From Microbacterium terricola (GTDB lineage: Bacteria > Actinomycetota > Actinomycetes > Actinomycetales > Microbacteriaceae): a stretch of 64,000 nucleotides of DNA. The notes beneath the pieces are model-generated. The model saw only the letters and a list, made by a program, of their open reading frames with translations. It was not told where the DNA came from and did not search any database. This document shows positions 26,611 to 36,527 of the stretch, piece by piece; positions within the stretch are counted from its first letter, which is position 1; each line of letters starts with the position of its first letter. A program made the translations under genes and the position numbers. Location: contig NZ_AP027141.1 of the NCBI RefSeq assembly GCF_027943945.1, positions 2,790,001 through 2,854,000 of the forward strand, read 5' to 3'.

Positions 26611-27597
26611 ATGTCCTACGACACCGTCACGAATCCGGCGCCCCCGCCGGCGCCGCTCGGCGCGACGGGTCCCGCCACGCCGGAGCAGGCCGTGAAGAAG
26701 CCGAGGAACGTCCTCGGCCGGGTCGCCCTGGTCGTCGCCATCATCGGCATGATCTTCGCCTGCATTCCAGGCGCGCTCATCATCGGCTGGATCCTGCTGC
26801 CGATCGCCTTCGTCCTCGGCATCGTCTCGCTCTTCCGCACGGGCAAGGGCAAGTCCGCGGGCCTGACGGGCTTGATTCTCTCGATCGTCGGAACAGTCAT
26901 CGGTGCCAGCGTCTTCGCCTCCCTGGCCGTCGACGCGGTCGACGATGCCTTCTCGGGTTCGGAGGCCGTGGCGGTCGCGCCGGCCGACAGCGGAGCAGTC
27001 GACGTGCCGGCGGAGTCCGCAGCCGCGGCAGCCGCTGCCGTCGACGACATCCAGATCGTCGAGTCGGGTTTCGGCGCCGAGTCGAGCGGTTCGTATTGGT
27101 ACGGGGTCGTCATCGACAACCCGAACAGCGACTACGTCTTCACGTCCGAACCGGTGACTGTCGAGGCTGTCGCCGAGGATGGCACGATCCTCGACTCCGC
27201 AACCAGCTATGTCACCCTGCTGCAGGGACAGACCATCCTCACCGGGACGTTCTTCAGTGTGGGCTCCAGCACGATCGACCACCTCGACGTGCGGGGACCG
27301 GGCGCCGACGACGCGACTTCTTCCCCCGCCAACGAGACAGGTGTGATGACGGTCAGCGACATCAAGGCGTCGACCGATTACGGCATGACCACGGTCAGCG
27401 GAACCGTGTCGAGCACGCTCGGCGAGGACCAGGAGCTGGTGTCCGTCGAAATCATCGCCCGCGACGACAGCGGGACGATGGTCGGCTCGACGACGGCGTT
27501 CATCGACCGTCTGCCCACCGAGGGCGCAGCCCAGTTCGAGGGCTTGTTCCTGGACCTGCCCGCAGACGTCACGTTCGAGGCCACCGCGGTTCTCTGA
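26611..27597 (+). CDS. DUF4190-like membrane protein with extracellular beta-rich domain
   Basis: Protein of 328 aa. A Pro-rich cytoplasmic lead (1-33) precedes three hydrophobic segments (about 36-57, 59-76 and 84-106), as in DUF4190-containing actinobacterial proteins. An Ala-rich linker (AESAAAAAAAVDD) then leads to an exported domain rich in Thr, Ser and Val with FxxE-type beta strands, resembling the FxLYD/immunoglobulin-like group. AAGAGGA is well placed before the ATG. No enzymatic motif is visible. The 219-nt gap before it shows no clear feature. Confidence 0.75.
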   Translation: MSYDTVTNPAPPPAPLGATGPATPEQAVKKPRNVLGRVALVVAIIGMIFACIPGALIIGWILLPIAFVLGIVSLFRTGKGKSAGLTGLILSIVGTVIGASVFASLAVDAVDDAFSGSEAVAVAPADSGAVDVPAESAAAAAAAVDDIQIVESGFGAESSGSYWYGVVIDNPNSDYVFTSEPVTVEAVAEDGTILDSATSYVTLLQGQTILTGTFFSVGSSTIDHLDVRGPGADDATSSPANETGVMTVSDIKASTDYGMTTVSGTVSSTLGEDQELVSVEIIARDDSGTMVGSTTAFIDRLPTEGAAQFEGLFLDLPADVTFEATAVL

Positions 27598-27724
27598 CCG
27601 CAGCCTCTGCCCCGCGGTCCCTGACCGCGCGATTCCCCCCCGGGGCGCCATGCCCCACCGCAGCCCGTTCGCCGTCACCGGTGAGCGGGCTTCGGCGTTC
27701 CCGCCGCGGCACGACCGAGTTCTC

Positions 27725-28570
27725 CTACAGCGCGGCCGCGGAGCCCGACACCCGGATCCCGCCCGTCGGGGGGATCTCGACCTCGAGCAGGCAGGGACGA
27801 CCGACATGGCGCCCCTGGCGGATGCGCACGTGCGTCGTCTCTCCGACGGGCACGGCCCTGAGCGCGCGCAGATAGCCGCCGAACGACGCGGCCGCCGACC
27901 CTGTGGCCGGGTCTTCGGTGATCGCTCCGACCGGGAAGAGATTGCGTGCCTCCCAGTCGCCGGCGGGGTCGCGGTGCATCACGGTGACCGTTCCGGTCCA
28001 GCCCTGCTCGTCCATCAGCGAGCGCACGGCGACCGGATCGAACGAGAAGCCGTCGAAGCGCGCCCGATCGGCGATGACGAGCACGGGATGCGGGTTGCCC
28101 GCGCGGGCGATCCGCGGACCGTAGGCGCCGTCGAGGTCGCTCTCGCTCAGCCCGAGCAGCGCGAGCAGCGCCTCGCGCACGTCGGGCGCAAGGTCGGACA
28201 CGACCGGATCCACGCTGGTGAAGGTCGCCCGTATGCCGGCGTCTGTCGCGATCGTCTCGATCGGCACGTCGCCGACCGGGGTGGCGAAGCGGAAGAGCCC
28301 TGCACCCTCGCGCTCGGCGAGCACGACCGCTGTCGCGATGGTGGCGTGCCCGCAGAACGGGACCTCAGCGATGGGCGAGTAATAGCGGATGCGGCGCGCT
28401 GCGCCGTCCTGCCCGACGAGGAATGCGGTCTCCGCGTAGCCGACGTCGGCAGCGATCCGCTGCATCTCGGCATCGTCCAGCCCGTCCGCGTCCAGCACCA
28501 CACCGGCGGGGTTTCCGCCATCGGCCTCTGAGGGATCGATGAAGGCGGCGTACCGCAGCACCTCGGGCAT
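27725..28570 (-). CDS. PhzF-family epimerase/isomerase
   Basis: Protein of 281 aa, normal PhzF length, with the two-fold diaminopimelate-epimerase-like fold. Seen are GNPAGVVL (19-26), the probable catalytic glutamate in GYAETAFLV, PFCGHATIAT in the first half and EDPATGSAAASFGGYL in the second. Cellular role unknown; such proteins are not tied to phenazine synthesis unless clustered with phz genes, which are absent. It starts 1 nt after the pheA stop. Confidence 0.92.
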   Translation of the reverse strand: MPEVLRYAAFIDPSEADGGNPAGVVLDADGLDDAEMQRIAADVGYAETAFLVGQDGAARRIRYYSPIAEVPFCGHATIATAVVLAEREGAGLFRFATPVGDVPIETIATDAGIRATFTSVDPVVSDLAPDVREALLALLGLSESDLDGAYGPRIARAGNPHPVLVIADRARFDGFSFDPVAVRSLMDEQGWTGTVTVMHRDPAGDWEARNLFPVGAITEDPATGSAAASFGGYLRALRAVPVGETTHVRIRQGRHVGRPCLLEVEIPPTGGIRVSGSAAAL

Positions 28571-28571
28571 C

Positions 28572-29531
28572 TCAGGCGTCGGGCTCGCCCGAGATGAGGC
28601 CGCGCAGCCAGTCGCGCGCCTCGACGAACACGTCGTCGGAGTAGCGCTGCGGGTAGCGCACGATGGCGTGGTCGGCGCGCGGGTACGAGCCCAGGAAGAT
28701 GACCTTCGGGCTGAACCGCCGCAGCCCCATCAGGGCGTCGGCCATCCGCTCGTGCTCGATGTGGCCGTCGGCGTCGATGACGAACCGGTAGCGGCCGAGC
28801 TCGTCGCCGATCGGACGCGAGGCGAGCAGCGACAGGTTGATGCCGCGGGTGGCGAACTGCTCGAGCAGCTCGAGCAGGGCGCCCGGGTGGTCTTCGGGCA
28901 GCTCGACGATGAGCGAGGTCTTGTCGGCGCCGGTCGGGGGCGGCGGCGCGACGGTGCGTGCGACGAGCACGAACCGGGTCACGGCGCGCTCGTTGTCGCC
29001 GATGTGCGCGGCGAGCAGCTCGAGCTCGTGGTGCTCGAGGATCCCGGGCGCGGCGATGGCGGCATCCGCATCGCTGGTCCCCTCCAGGAGCCCCATCGCG
29101 CTGGCGACGTTGCTGGCCGCGGGCACGTGCGCGTGCGCCGGCAGCTGCTCGGTCAGCCACTGCAGGCACTGCGCGTACGCGACGGGGTGCGCGGCGATGA
29201 GCGACACCTGGTCGAGGCGCGTGCCCGGCCGGGCGACCAGCACGAAGTCGACGGGCACGAGATACTCGCCGACGATCCGCAGCCCCGGCATGGTCGCGAG
29301 GGCGTCCTGCGCGGTGGAGACGCCGCCGTCGACCGAGTTCTCGATGGCGATCATCGCGGCGTCGGCGCGGCCCTCGACGACGTCCGCGAGCGCCTCGCCG
29401 ACGTTGCGGACGGAGCGCCAGTTCTGGCCTCGGGCCTCGGGCACCTGCGCGAGCGCCGCTTCGGTGAAGGTGCCCGCCGGACCCAGGTAGCTGTACGTGC
29501 GACGGGTGGGGGCGTCGGGCTCGGTGCTCAC
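28572..29531 (-). CDS. pheA: Prephenate dehydratase
   Basis: Protein of 319 aa. The N-terminal PDT domain starts YSYLGPAGTFTEAAL and includes the TRF motif (AVTRFVLV) needed for activity. The C-terminal ACT domain (about 210-285; ELPEDHPGALLELLEQFATRGINL) senses phenylalanine. It converts prephenate to phenylpyruvate in phenylalanine synthesis. GTG start. Co-transcribed with the PhzF gene. Confidence 0.96.
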   Translation of the reverse strand: MSTEPDAPTRRTYSYLGPAGTFTEAALAQVPEARGQNWRSVRNVGEALADVVEGRADAAMIAIENSVDGGVSTAQDALATMPGLRIVGEYLVPVDFVLVARPGTRLDQVSLIAAHPVAYAQCLQWLTEQLPAHAHVPAASNVASAMGLLEGTSDADAAIAAPGILEHHELELLAAHIGDNERAVTRFVLVARTVAPPPPTGADKTSLIVELPEDHPGALLELLEQFATRGINLSLLASRPIGDELGRYRFVIDADGHIEHERMADALMGLRRFSPKVIFLGSYPRADHAIVRYPQRYSDDVFVEARDWLRGLISGEPDA

Positions 29532-29618
29532 GGGGATTCAGCCTAGTCGGGGCACCGCCGGGCGTTGCATCCGCCGGATCCCCCGCTTAGATTCGAGCGG
29601 ACAGCCGAGGGGGCGAAC

Positions 29619-30263
29619 ATGACCGACCGATTCCGGATGCTGCGCACCACCGCCGTCGCAGGAGCGACCATGACCGGGCTGCTGCTGCTCGCCGGCTGCA
29701 CCGGCCAGACGAACCATCCGGACCCCGGGCCGACGGCATCCACGGCGCCGAGTGAGAGCGGATCCGCGTCGGGTGAGCCCTCGCCGACCGTTTCGGCCGG
29801 CGACACGGACGACCCCGCCTGCCTCATCGGCGACTGGGATGTCGACGAGCAGTCGCTCACCGACTTCTACGCCCAGGTGAGCGCGATCGCGGGCGAGGCG
29901 GGCATCACGTTCACGCCCGAGGGCACCGCCGCCCTGACGATCGGCGCGGACGACTACACCTGGACCCCCGACCTGACGCTGAAACTGGATGCTGCCGGCA
30001 CCCCGATGTCGGTCGACATCAGCGGGTCGATCAGCGGCACCTACACGGCGACTCCCGGCCACATCGCCACCGATGCGACCGTCGCGAACGACCTCGAGAT
30101 CGTCGCCGATGCCGCCGGCCAGGCCATCGACGCCGCCGAGATCGTCGAGCAGATCGTGCAGGCTCCGGTCGGCGACGCGACCTTCGCCTGCACCCCCGAC
30201 ACGCTCGAGCTCGACACCGCGGTCGCCGACGGCGTCGCGACCCTGACCCTCACGCGCCGCTGA
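29619..30263 (+). CDS. Predicted lipoprotein of unknown function
   Basis: Protein of 214 aa. The signal peptide has a lipobox LLLLAGC with C27, followed by a Thr/Ser/Pro linker to about residue 67. The mature domain has [13 protein letters not shown] near its start and cysteines near both ends (in ACLIG and FACTPD) that could form a disulfide. The alternating strands ([18 protein letters not shown]) suggest a lipocalin-like or META-like barrel, but I do not recognise the family. GAGGGGG precedes the ATG. Divergent from pheA. Confidence 0.75.
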   Translation: MTDRFRMLRTTAVAGATMTGLLLLAGCTGQTNHPDPGPTASTAPSESGSASGEPSPTVSAGDTDDPACLIGDWDVDEQSLTDFYAQVSAIAGEAGITFTPEGTAALTIGADDYTWTPDLTLKLDAAGTPMSVDISGSISGTYTATPGHIATDATVANDLEIVADAAGQAIDAAEIVEQIVQAPVGDATFACTPDTLELDTAVADGVATLTLTRR

Positions 30264-30342
30264 CCCCGATCCGGCCCGACATCCGCGGACTTCAGGCGAA
30301 CCCGGGGGCGCGGTATCGCCGTGGACGGGGCAGACTAGGCCC

Positions 30343-31983
30343 ATGACTCGCGCAGGACAGCCGGCCGAAGCATCCGACCTCATCGACATCGATGAACTGA
30401 TCTCGGCGTACTACGACAAGAAGCCGGATGCGGCGGTGCCCGAGCAGCGGGTCGCCTTCGGCACCAGCGGCCACCGCGGGTCGGCCCTGTCGACCAGCTT
30501 CAACGAGGACCACATCCTCGCGACCACCCAGGCGATCGTCGACTACCGCAACGGCCAGGGGATCGGCGGGCCGCTCTTCCTCGGCCGCGACACGCACGGC
30601 CTGTCGCTGCCGGCCGAGCGCAGCGCCATCGAGGTGCTGATCGCGAACGGCGTGGACGTGCGCGTCGACTCCCGCGACTCGTGGGTGCCGACGCCCTCGC
30701 TCTCGCACGCGATCCTGACGTACAACAAGGGCCGCGCGCTCGACGACCCCGGCCGCGCCGACGGCATCGTCGTGACCCCCTCGCACAACCCGCCCCGCGA
30801 CGGCGGCTTCAAGTACAACCCGCCGAACGGCGGACCGGCCGACACCGACGCGACCGGCTGGATCGCCGACCGCGCGAACGAGCTGATCGCGGCCGGGCTC
30901 GACGGGGTGCACCGCACGCCGTACAAGGACATCGACGGTGACGCGCTCGGCGAGTACGACTTCCGCGACGCGTACGTGCGCGACCTCGCGAACATCATCG
31001 ACGTCGAGGCGATCAAGCGTGCGGGCGTGCGGATCGGCTCCGACCCGCTGGGCGGCGCGTCGGTGGAGTACTGGGCGCTCATCGCCGAGATCTACGAGCT
31101 CGACCTGACCGTGGTGAACCCCGATGTCGACCCGACCTGGCGGTTCATGACCCTGGACTGGGACGAGAAGATCCGGATGGATCCGTCATCGCCGTCGGCG
31201 ATGGCCTCGCTGGTCGCGAAGCGCCACGACTACGACATCCTCACGGGCAACGACGCGGATGCCGACCGGCACGGCATCGTGACCCCGGACGCGGGGCTGA
31301 TGAACCCGAACCACTACCTCGCGGTCGCGATCGACTACCTGTACGCGCACCGCGACGGCTGGCCCGCCGATGCCGCGATCGGCAAGACGCTGGTCTCGTC
31401 GATGATCATCGACCGTGTCGCGGAGTCGCTCGGGCGCACCCTGCTCGAGGTGCCGGTCGGGTTCAAGTGGTTCGTTCCCGGCCTGCTCGACGGCTCGGTC
31501 GCCTTCGGCGGCGAGGAGTCGGCAGGCGCCTCGTTCCTGCGCTTCGACGGCACGGTGTGGACCACCGACAAGGACGGCATCATCCTGTGCCTGCTCGCCG
31601 CGGAGATCCTCGCGGTCACGGGCAAGACCCCCTCGCAGCGGTACGCCGAGCTCGAGGAGCAGTTCGGCGCCTCGGCCTACCAGCGGGTGGACGCCCCGGC
31701 GACGCCCGCGCAGAAGGCGCAGCTCGCCAAGCTGGCACCGGATGCGGTCACCGCGACCGAGCTCGCGGGCGAGCCCATCACGGGCAAGCTGTCGCACGCC
31801 CCGGGCAACGGGGCCGCGATCGGCGGCCTCAAGGTGCAGACCGAGCACGCCTGGTTCGCGGCCCGTCCATCGGGGACCGAGGACGTGTACAAGCTGTACG
31901 CCGAGTCGCTGCGCGGCGAGGACCACCTCAAGCAGGTGCAGGAAGAGGCCCGCGCGGTCGTCGCGGCCGCCCTCGGGAGCTGA
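30343..31983 (+). CDS. pgm: Phosphoglucomutase, alpha-D-glucose phosphate-specific
   Basis: Protein of 546 aa, exactly the length of the bacterial Pgm type. The phosphoserine S147 is in VTPSHNPP, the Mg2+ loop is [10 protein letters not shown], and the sugar-binding loop is [10 protein letters not shown]. It interconverts glucose 1-phosphate and glucose 6-phosphate and so links the galactose and alpha-glucan pathways in this window to glycolysis. Confidence 0.97.
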   Translation: MTRAGQPAEASDLIDIDELISAYYDKKPDAAVPEQRVAFGTSGHRGSALSTSFNEDHILATTQAIVDYRNGQGIGGPLFLGRDTHGLSLPAERSAIEVLIANGVDVRVDSRDSWVPTPSLSHAILTYNKGRALDDPGRADGIVVTPSHNPPRDGGFKYNPPNGGPADTDATGWIADRANELIAAGLDGVHRTPYKDIDGDALGEYDFRDAYVRDLANIIDVEAIKRAGVRIGSDPLGGASVEYWALIAEIYELDLTVVNPDVDPTWRFMTLDWDEKIRMDPSSPSAMASLVAKRHDYDILTGNDADADRHGIVTPDAGLMNPNHYLAVAIDYLYAHRDGWPADAAIGKTLVSSMIIDRVAESLGRTLLEVPVGFKWFVPGLLDGSVAFGGEESAGASFLRFDGTVWTTDKDGIILCLLAAEILAVTGKTPSQRYAELEEQFGASAYQRVDAPATPAQKAQLAKLAPDAVTATELAGEPITGKLSHAPGNGAAIGGLKVQTEHAWFAARPSGTEDVYKLYAESLRGEDHLKQVQEEARAVVAAALGS

Positions 31984-31989
31984 CCGGGG

Positions 31990-32020
31990 CGTTTCGTCTC
32001 GCTGCGCTCGCTCACCGACC
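31990..32020. repeat. Family B repeat, single unit
   Basis: CGTTTCGTCTCGCTGCGCTC and following bases are the complement-orientation form of the unit at 22658. It lies 7 nt after the pgm stop. Confidence 0.8.
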
Positions 32021-32029
32021 CGGCTGTTC

Positions 32030-32080
32030 AGGTGGCAGTTGTGGTCGCTCGCGCCCGCCGGAGCGGCACGAACGGACACC
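32030..32080. repeat. Family C repeat (AGGTGGCAGTT...GACACC), single diverged unit
   Basis: AGGTGGCAGTTGTGGTCG, then GGAGCGGCACGAAC and GGACACC. It resembles the two tandem units at 49821-49955 and has the same inverted ends. It sits between pgm and the converging GH43 gene. Confidence 0.65.
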
Positions 32081-32095
32081 CGAACCCTGGCGAAG

Positions 32096-33106
32096 TCACC
32101 AGGTGACCGTCGGCCAGCCCTCGGCGTCCCAGACGAGGGGCAGCAGTGCGAGCTGGAACGCCCCGTTGAGCCGCCCGTCGTAGTAGTGCACCGCGAGTGT
32201 GCCGGCGGCGGAGGACTGCCCGCCTGGGCCGATGTGGACCTGCCCGTCGCCCTCGAGCACACTGGTGCCGCCGCCCTCCAGGAGCGGCACGCCGGCTCGA
32301 TCCACGTACGGGCCCGTCACGGCATCCGCCCGGCCCACCATCACGCGGTACGTGCTCGCGAGCGCCTTGCAGCAGGAGTCGAACGAGACGAACAGGAAGT
32401 AGTCGCCATCGTGCTCGACGATGTACGGCGCCTCGATGGCGTTCGGCGGCACGCCGCGGTCGGCCAAGCGCAGCGGCTCCGCAGCATCCGCTCGTCCGCC
32501 GTCCGGCCACTGGAGCGACACCATGCGGATGCCGCTCCAGAAGGATCCGAACGCCAGCCACGGGTCGCCCGCCTCGTCGACGATCACGCCCGGGTCGATG
32601 GCGTTGAAATCGTCGGCCGGAGATGACGAGATGACCTCGCCCCGATCCACCCAGCGGTAATCCGGGTCGTCGGGATCGAGCGTCGTGTTCGTCGCGAGCG
32701 CGATGACCGAGGTGTTCTGGCCGAAGGTGGACGCCGCGTAGTAGAGGTACCACGTGCCGTCGTGCTCGATCAGCTCGGGTGCCCACAGATTCGAGACGCC
32801 CGGCACCGCCTCACTGAGCCAGTCGGGCTTCTCGTCCCACACCGCGCCGCGCGCGTTCCACGTCGTGCCGTCGGCCGACGACCTGATCTGGATGTTCCCG
32901 TCGGCGACGTTCGGGTCACCCGTGGAGTACACGTACTCGACATCGCCCGAGACCGCATAGGCGGGATCGTGGGTCGCGAGATCGCCGGTCAGCTCCCGCG
33001 CGCCCGACGCCGCCGGCGCGCACCCCGTGAGGAGAGCGGATGCTGCGGCCGCCGCGACCGCGAGCGCCACGATCGGGTGAGCCCGCAGCATCCGTCGACG
33101 AGTCAT
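32096..33106 (-). CDS. GH43 arabinanase/arabinosidase lipoprotein
   Basis: Protein of 336 aa with a lipoprotein signal (lipobox ALLTGC, C29). The five-bladed propeller has the GH43 triad: base D47 (THDPAY), D171 (FNAIDPGV) and acid E225 (NAIEAPY). Closest in look to arabinan endo-1,5-alpha-L-arabinanases (NLWAPELIEHDGTWYLYYA). It is outside the membrane, so it would cut arabinan at the cell surface for import. Its ATG overlaps the GH51 stop (TGATG). Confidence 0.88.
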   Translation of the reverse strand: MTRRRMLRAHPIVALAVAAAAASALLTGCAPAASGARELTGDLATHDPAYAVSGDVEYVYSTGDPNVADGNIQIRSSADGTTWNARGAVWDEKPDWLSEAVPGVSNLWAPELIEHDGTWYLYYAASTFGQNTSVIALATNTTLDPDDPDYRWVDRGEVISSSPADDFNAIDPGVIVDEAGDPWLAFGSFWSGIRMVSLQWPDGGRADAAEPLRLADRGVPPNAIEAPYIVEHDGDYFLFVSFDSCCKALASTYRVMVGRADAVTGPYVDRAGVPLLEGGGTSVLEGDGQVHIGPGGQSSAAGTLAVHYYDGRLNGAFQLALLPLVWDAEGWPTVTW

Positions 33107-34620
33107 CAGGCGCTGAGCGAGACAGCCGTCCAGGAGACCGGAGGAAGCGTCACGGTCAGGCGACCGCCCTCGACGGTCGCCGAGTCGTTGGGCTTCAGCC
33201 CGACGCGCTCGGTGTCGTGGAGGGTGTTCGCGGCCGAGCGGTCGTCGTCCCACAGCGACACCGCCTCGGTGACGACGAGCCCGGACATCGCCGAGATGTC
33301 CACGGTCACCTCATGCGACTCGTTCTGGTCGCGGTTGACCAGGAAGAGCGCGACCGCGCCGGTCTCGGGGTCGTGAGTGGCCACGGCGTCGAGCACCGGC
33401 ACCTCCCCGTAGACCTCGGTCGTGTACGTGGGCGACTCGAGGCGCACCTCGAGCGCGTGCCCCACCGCGAGGCGCGAGGTCGTCGCGAACGGGAAGTACG
33501 TCGTCTGCTTCCAGGCGGGTCCGCCCGGCTCGGTCATGATCGGGGCGATCACGTTGACGAGCTGCGCGAGCGAAGCGCTCGTCACCCGGTCGGCGTGCTT
33601 GAGCAGCGAGATCATCAGGTTGCCGAAGACGACGGCATCCGCCACCGAGTACGCGTCTTCCAGCAGGCGCGGGGCGACCGGCCAGTTGTCGACCCCGGTG
33701 ATCTTGTCGACGCCGTGGTAGCGGTCGATGTACCAGACGTTCCATTCGTCGAACGAGATGTCGATCTTCTTCGTGCTGCCCTTGACGGCGCCGACGTGGT
33801 CGGCGGTCGCGACGACCGTCTCGATGAAGTGGTCCATATCGACGGCCGACGCGAGGAAGCTGCCCAGGTCTCCGCCGCGCTCCTCGTAGTAGGCGTGGCA
33901 CGAGATGTAGTCGACGTCGTCGTACGTGTGGGTGAGCACGACCCGCTCCCACTCGCCGAACGTCGGCATGTGCGCGCTCGACGAGCCGCACACGACGAGC
34001 TCGAGGTCGGGGTCGACCTGCCGCAGCGCCTTGGCGGTCTGCGACGCGATCTTGCCGTAGTCGTCGGCCGAGCGATGCCCGAGCTGCCAGGGGCCGTCCA
34101 TCTCGTTGCCGAGGCACCACATGCGCACGTCGAACGGCTCGGCACGGCCATTCGCCACGCGACGGTCGGACAGCGCCGTGCCGCCGCGGATGTTCGAGTA
34201 CTCGAGCAGGTCGAGGGCTTCGAGCGTCCCGCGGGTGCCGAGGTTCACCGCGAGCATGAGCTCACTGCCGACCTTGTCGAGCCACGACGCGAACTCGTGC
34301 AGGCCCACCTCGTTGGTCTCGGTCGAGTGCCAGGCCAGGTCGAGCCGCCGCGGACGCTCCTCCTTCGGGCCGACACTGTCCTCCCAGCGGAACCCGGAGA
34401 CGAAGTTGCCGCCCGGATACCGGATGGCGGAGACGCCGAGTCCGCTGACCAGATCGATGACGTCCTGACGGAAGCCCTCGGCGTCGGCTGTGGGGTGCCC
34501 GGGTTCGTAGATGCCGTCGTAGACGCAGCGACCCAGGTGCTCGACGAACGAGCCGAAGAGGCGGCGGTTGATCGGTCCGACGGCGAAGCGGGGATCGATG
34601 GTGAGGCGAGCAGAGATCAC
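33106..34620 (-). CDS. GH51 alpha-L-arabinofuranosidase
   Basis: Protein of 504 aa, standard intracellular GH51 length. Acid/base E173 is in GNEMDG and nucleophile E292 in FDEWNVWY. The C-terminal beta domain follows from about 400. It has no signal peptide and releases arabinose from imported arabino-oligosaccharides. GTG start overlapping the permease stop (GTGA); the long open frame upstream is read-through within the permease gene region. Confidence 0.95.
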   Translation of the reverse strand: MISARLTIDPRFAVGPINRRLFGSFVEHLGRCVYDGIYEPGHPTADAEGFRQDVIDLVSGLGVSAIRYPGGNFVSGFRWEDSVGPKEERPRRLDLAWHSTETNEVGLHEFASWLDKVGSELMLAVNLGTRGTLEALDLLEYSNIRGGTALSDRRVANGRAEPFDVRMWCLGNEMDGPWQLGHRSADDYGKIASQTAKALRQVDPDLELVVCGSSSAHMPTFGEWERVVLTHTYDDVDYISCHAYYEERGGDLGSFLASAVDMDHFIETVVATADHVGAVKGSTKKIDISFDEWNVWYIDRYHGVDKITGVDNWPVAPRLLEDAYSVADAVVFGNLMISLLKHADRVTSASLAQLVNVIAPIMTEPGGPAWKQTTYFPFATTSRLAVGHALEVRLESPTYTTEVYGEVPVLDAVATHDPETGAVALFLVNRDQNESHEVTVDISAMSGLVVTEAVSLWDDDRSAANTLHDTERVGLKPNDSATVEGGRLTVTLPPVSWTAVSLSA

Positions 34621-35534
34621 TTGAGACTTCCCAGGGAGAGGCCGCCCTGCCAGTACTTCTGCAGGGACAGGAACGCGATGATGAGTGGCACGATCGAGAC
34701 GAGCGAGCCGATGATGATGAGGCTCCACAGCGACGTGCCGCCGCCGTTGTTCGCCGCAGCGAGGCTCTGCCATTGGTTGATGCCGACCACGACGGGGAAC
34801 AGGCGGTTGTTCTGCAGCATCGCCAGCGGGAGGAAGAAGTTGTTCCACGTCGCGACGATCGACAGCAGCAGCACCGTGACGACCGCCGGGCGCATCAGCG
34901 GAAGAGCCACCTGGAAGAACGTGCGCCACTCCCCTGCGCCGTCGACGCGCGCCGCGTCGATCAGCTCGTCGGGCACCGAGTCGCGCACGTAGACGGTCAT
35001 GAGGTAGACGCCGAACGGGTTGAGCAGCGACGGCAGGATGACCGCCCACACCGTGTTGGTGAGGTTGACCTGCGACAGCATGATGAACGTCGGGATGACG
35101 AGGGCCGTGAGGGGCACCATCACCGAGCCCAGCAGCAGCGCGAACGTGAAGTCACGACCCCGGAAGGCGTACTTGGCGAAGCCGTATCCGGCGAGCACGG
35201 CGAGGACGGTCGCGCCCACTCCGCCCGTCAGCGCGTAGAACGCCGAGTTCAGGAGCCACTGCACGTAGATGCCGCCGTTGTACGTGAAGAGCTGCTGCAG
35301 GTTGCCGAGGTAGTCGATCGTGTCGGCGAACCACAGCGAGTTCCCGCCGCCGAACAGTCCAGCGGCGTCCTTCGACGAGTTGACGACGATCCACCAGAAC
35401 GGGATCAGGAAGTAGACGACGAGCAGGCCGAGCATGACCTGGATGCCGATGCGCCGCGGCTGCTTCGGCCCGTGGCCGACTCCGGGGGCCGTGGCGGCCC
35501 GACCGGGCACCGTGAGAGTCCGAGTGGTGGTCAT
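34617..35534 (-). CDS. Carbohydrate ABC transporter permease, MalG-like (arabinan locus)
   Basis: Protein of 305 aa with six membrane segments and IDAARVDGAGEWRTFFQ as the ATPase-contact loop. ATGA overlap with the upstream permease and GTGA overlap with the GH51 gene. The ATG at 35534 is chosen from this overlap. Confidence 0.92.
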   Translation of the reverse strand: MTTTRTLTVPGRAATAPGVGHGPKQPRRIGIQVMLGLLVVYFLIPFWWIVVNSSKDAAGLFGGGNSLWFADTIDYLGNLQQLFTYNGGIYVQWLLNSAFYALTGGVGATVLAVLAGYGFAKYAFRGRDFTFALLLGSVMVPLTALVIPTFIMLSQVNLTNTVWAVILPSLLNPFGVYLMTVYVRDSVPDELIDAARVDGAGEWRTFFQVALPLMRPAVVTVLLLSIVATWNNFFLPLAMLQNNRLFPVVVGINQWQSLAAANNGGGTSLWSLIIIGSLVSIVPLIIAFLSLQKYWQGGLSLGSLK

Positions 35535-36460
35535 CGCAGGAACCCTCCCCGCTTGCGCGTTGCGAACATGAAGATGTACACGCAGACGAAGACGACGAAG
35601 CCGAGCGCGAACGAGATCGCCGAGCCGTAGTTGAAGTTCGCCAGCGCGAACGCCTGCTGGTACGCGTACATGTTGGGGGTGAAGTCGGGCCCGATGGATC
35701 CCGCTGCCAGGAACTTCAGCATCATCGGCTCGTTGAAGAACTGCAGCGTCCCGATGAGGGCGAACACGAGGATCAGCAGGAGCGCGCTGCTCACCATGGG
35801 CACCTTGATGCGCACCGCGATCTGCCACGCGTTCGCGCCGTCGATGCGCGCCGCCTCGTAGATCGACGGGTCGATGCCCTGCAGCGCCGCGTACAGGATG
35901 ATCATGTAGTAGCCCGCCCACTGCCAGGTGACGACGTTCAGCAGGCCGAAGAAGATCAGGTCAGGGCTCAGGAAGTCGGGGGCCGTCTGGCCGAACAGCC
36001 CGAAGAGGTCGCTCAGCGGGCCGAAGTTGTCGCTGTACAGGAAGCCCCACATGAGGGCGCCGATCGCGGCGGGGATCGCGTACGGCAGGAAGACCATGAG
36101 CCGCGAGAAGCGGGTGAACCGCGTGACCACCGCATCCAGGACGAGTGCGATCACCAGCGAGACGAGCATCTGCAGCGGGATCAGGACGATCGAGAAGCGG
36201 ACGACGAACCAGACGCCGTTGAGGAAGCTGTCGTCGGTGAACGCCTTCAGGTAGTTGTCGAACCAGACGAACTGGGTGCCGCCGATGAGCGCCTTCTTGA
36301 ACAGCGAGAGGTAGAACGCGTAGGCCAGCGGTGCGATGAGGAAGATCGAGAAGACGATCCCGAACGGGGCGATGAAGATCCACCCCACTGCCGAGCGGCG
36401 ACGCAACGCCCGTCTGGAGCCTGCGCGCGGCTTCGCCGGCGCGAGAGTCGTAGTTGTCAT
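35531..36460 (-). CDS. Carbohydrate ABC transporter permease, MalF-like (arabinan locus)
   Basis: Protein of 309 aa with six membrane segments and YEAARIDGANAWQIAVR as the cytoplasmic loop. It follows the binding-protein gene after a 67-nt gap that holds a hairpin. Likely imports arabinose oligosaccharides together with its neighbours. Confidence 0.92.
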   Translation of the reverse strand: MTTTTLAPAKPRAGSRRALRRRSAVGWIFIAPFGIVFSIFLIAPLAYAFYLSLFKKALIGGTQFVWFDNYLKAFTDDSFLNGVWFVVRFSIVLIPLQMLVSLVIALVLDAVVTRFTRFSRLMVFLPYAIPAAIGALMWGFLYSDNFGPLSDLFGLFGQTAPDFLSPDLIFFGLLNVVTWQWAGYYMIILYAALQGIDPSIYEAARIDGANAWQIAVRIKVPMVSSALLLILVFALIGTLQFFNEPMMLKFLAAGSIGPDFTPNMYAYQQAFALANFNYGSAISFALGFVVFVCVYIFMFATRKRGGFLR

Positions 36461-36486
36461 GTGCTGATCCTTGCGGTGGGGACGCG

Positions 36487-36518
36487 CCGGGCCGACCCCG
36501 AGAGCGGAGCCGGCCCGG
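36487..36518 (-). terminator. Hairpin between binding-protein and permease genes (arabinan locus)
   Basis: CCGGGCCG (36487-36494) and CGGCCCGG (36511-36518) form an 8-bp GC stem with a 16-nt loop, starting 10 nt after the binding-protein stop. No U-run is seen. Same position as the hairpins at 4622 and 19327, but a different sequence. Confidence 0.6.
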
Positions 36519-36527
36519 GCGAGAGGA

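Noticed and set aside
27725..28570. PhzF protein as part of a phenazine cluster
   Set aside because: No phz neighbours; it is linked to prephenate dehydratase and the family is broad.
33040..34992. Long plus-strand frame (650 codons) opposite GH43, GH51 and permease
   Set aside because: Same antisense pattern; GH51 catalytic motifs on the other strand are decisive.
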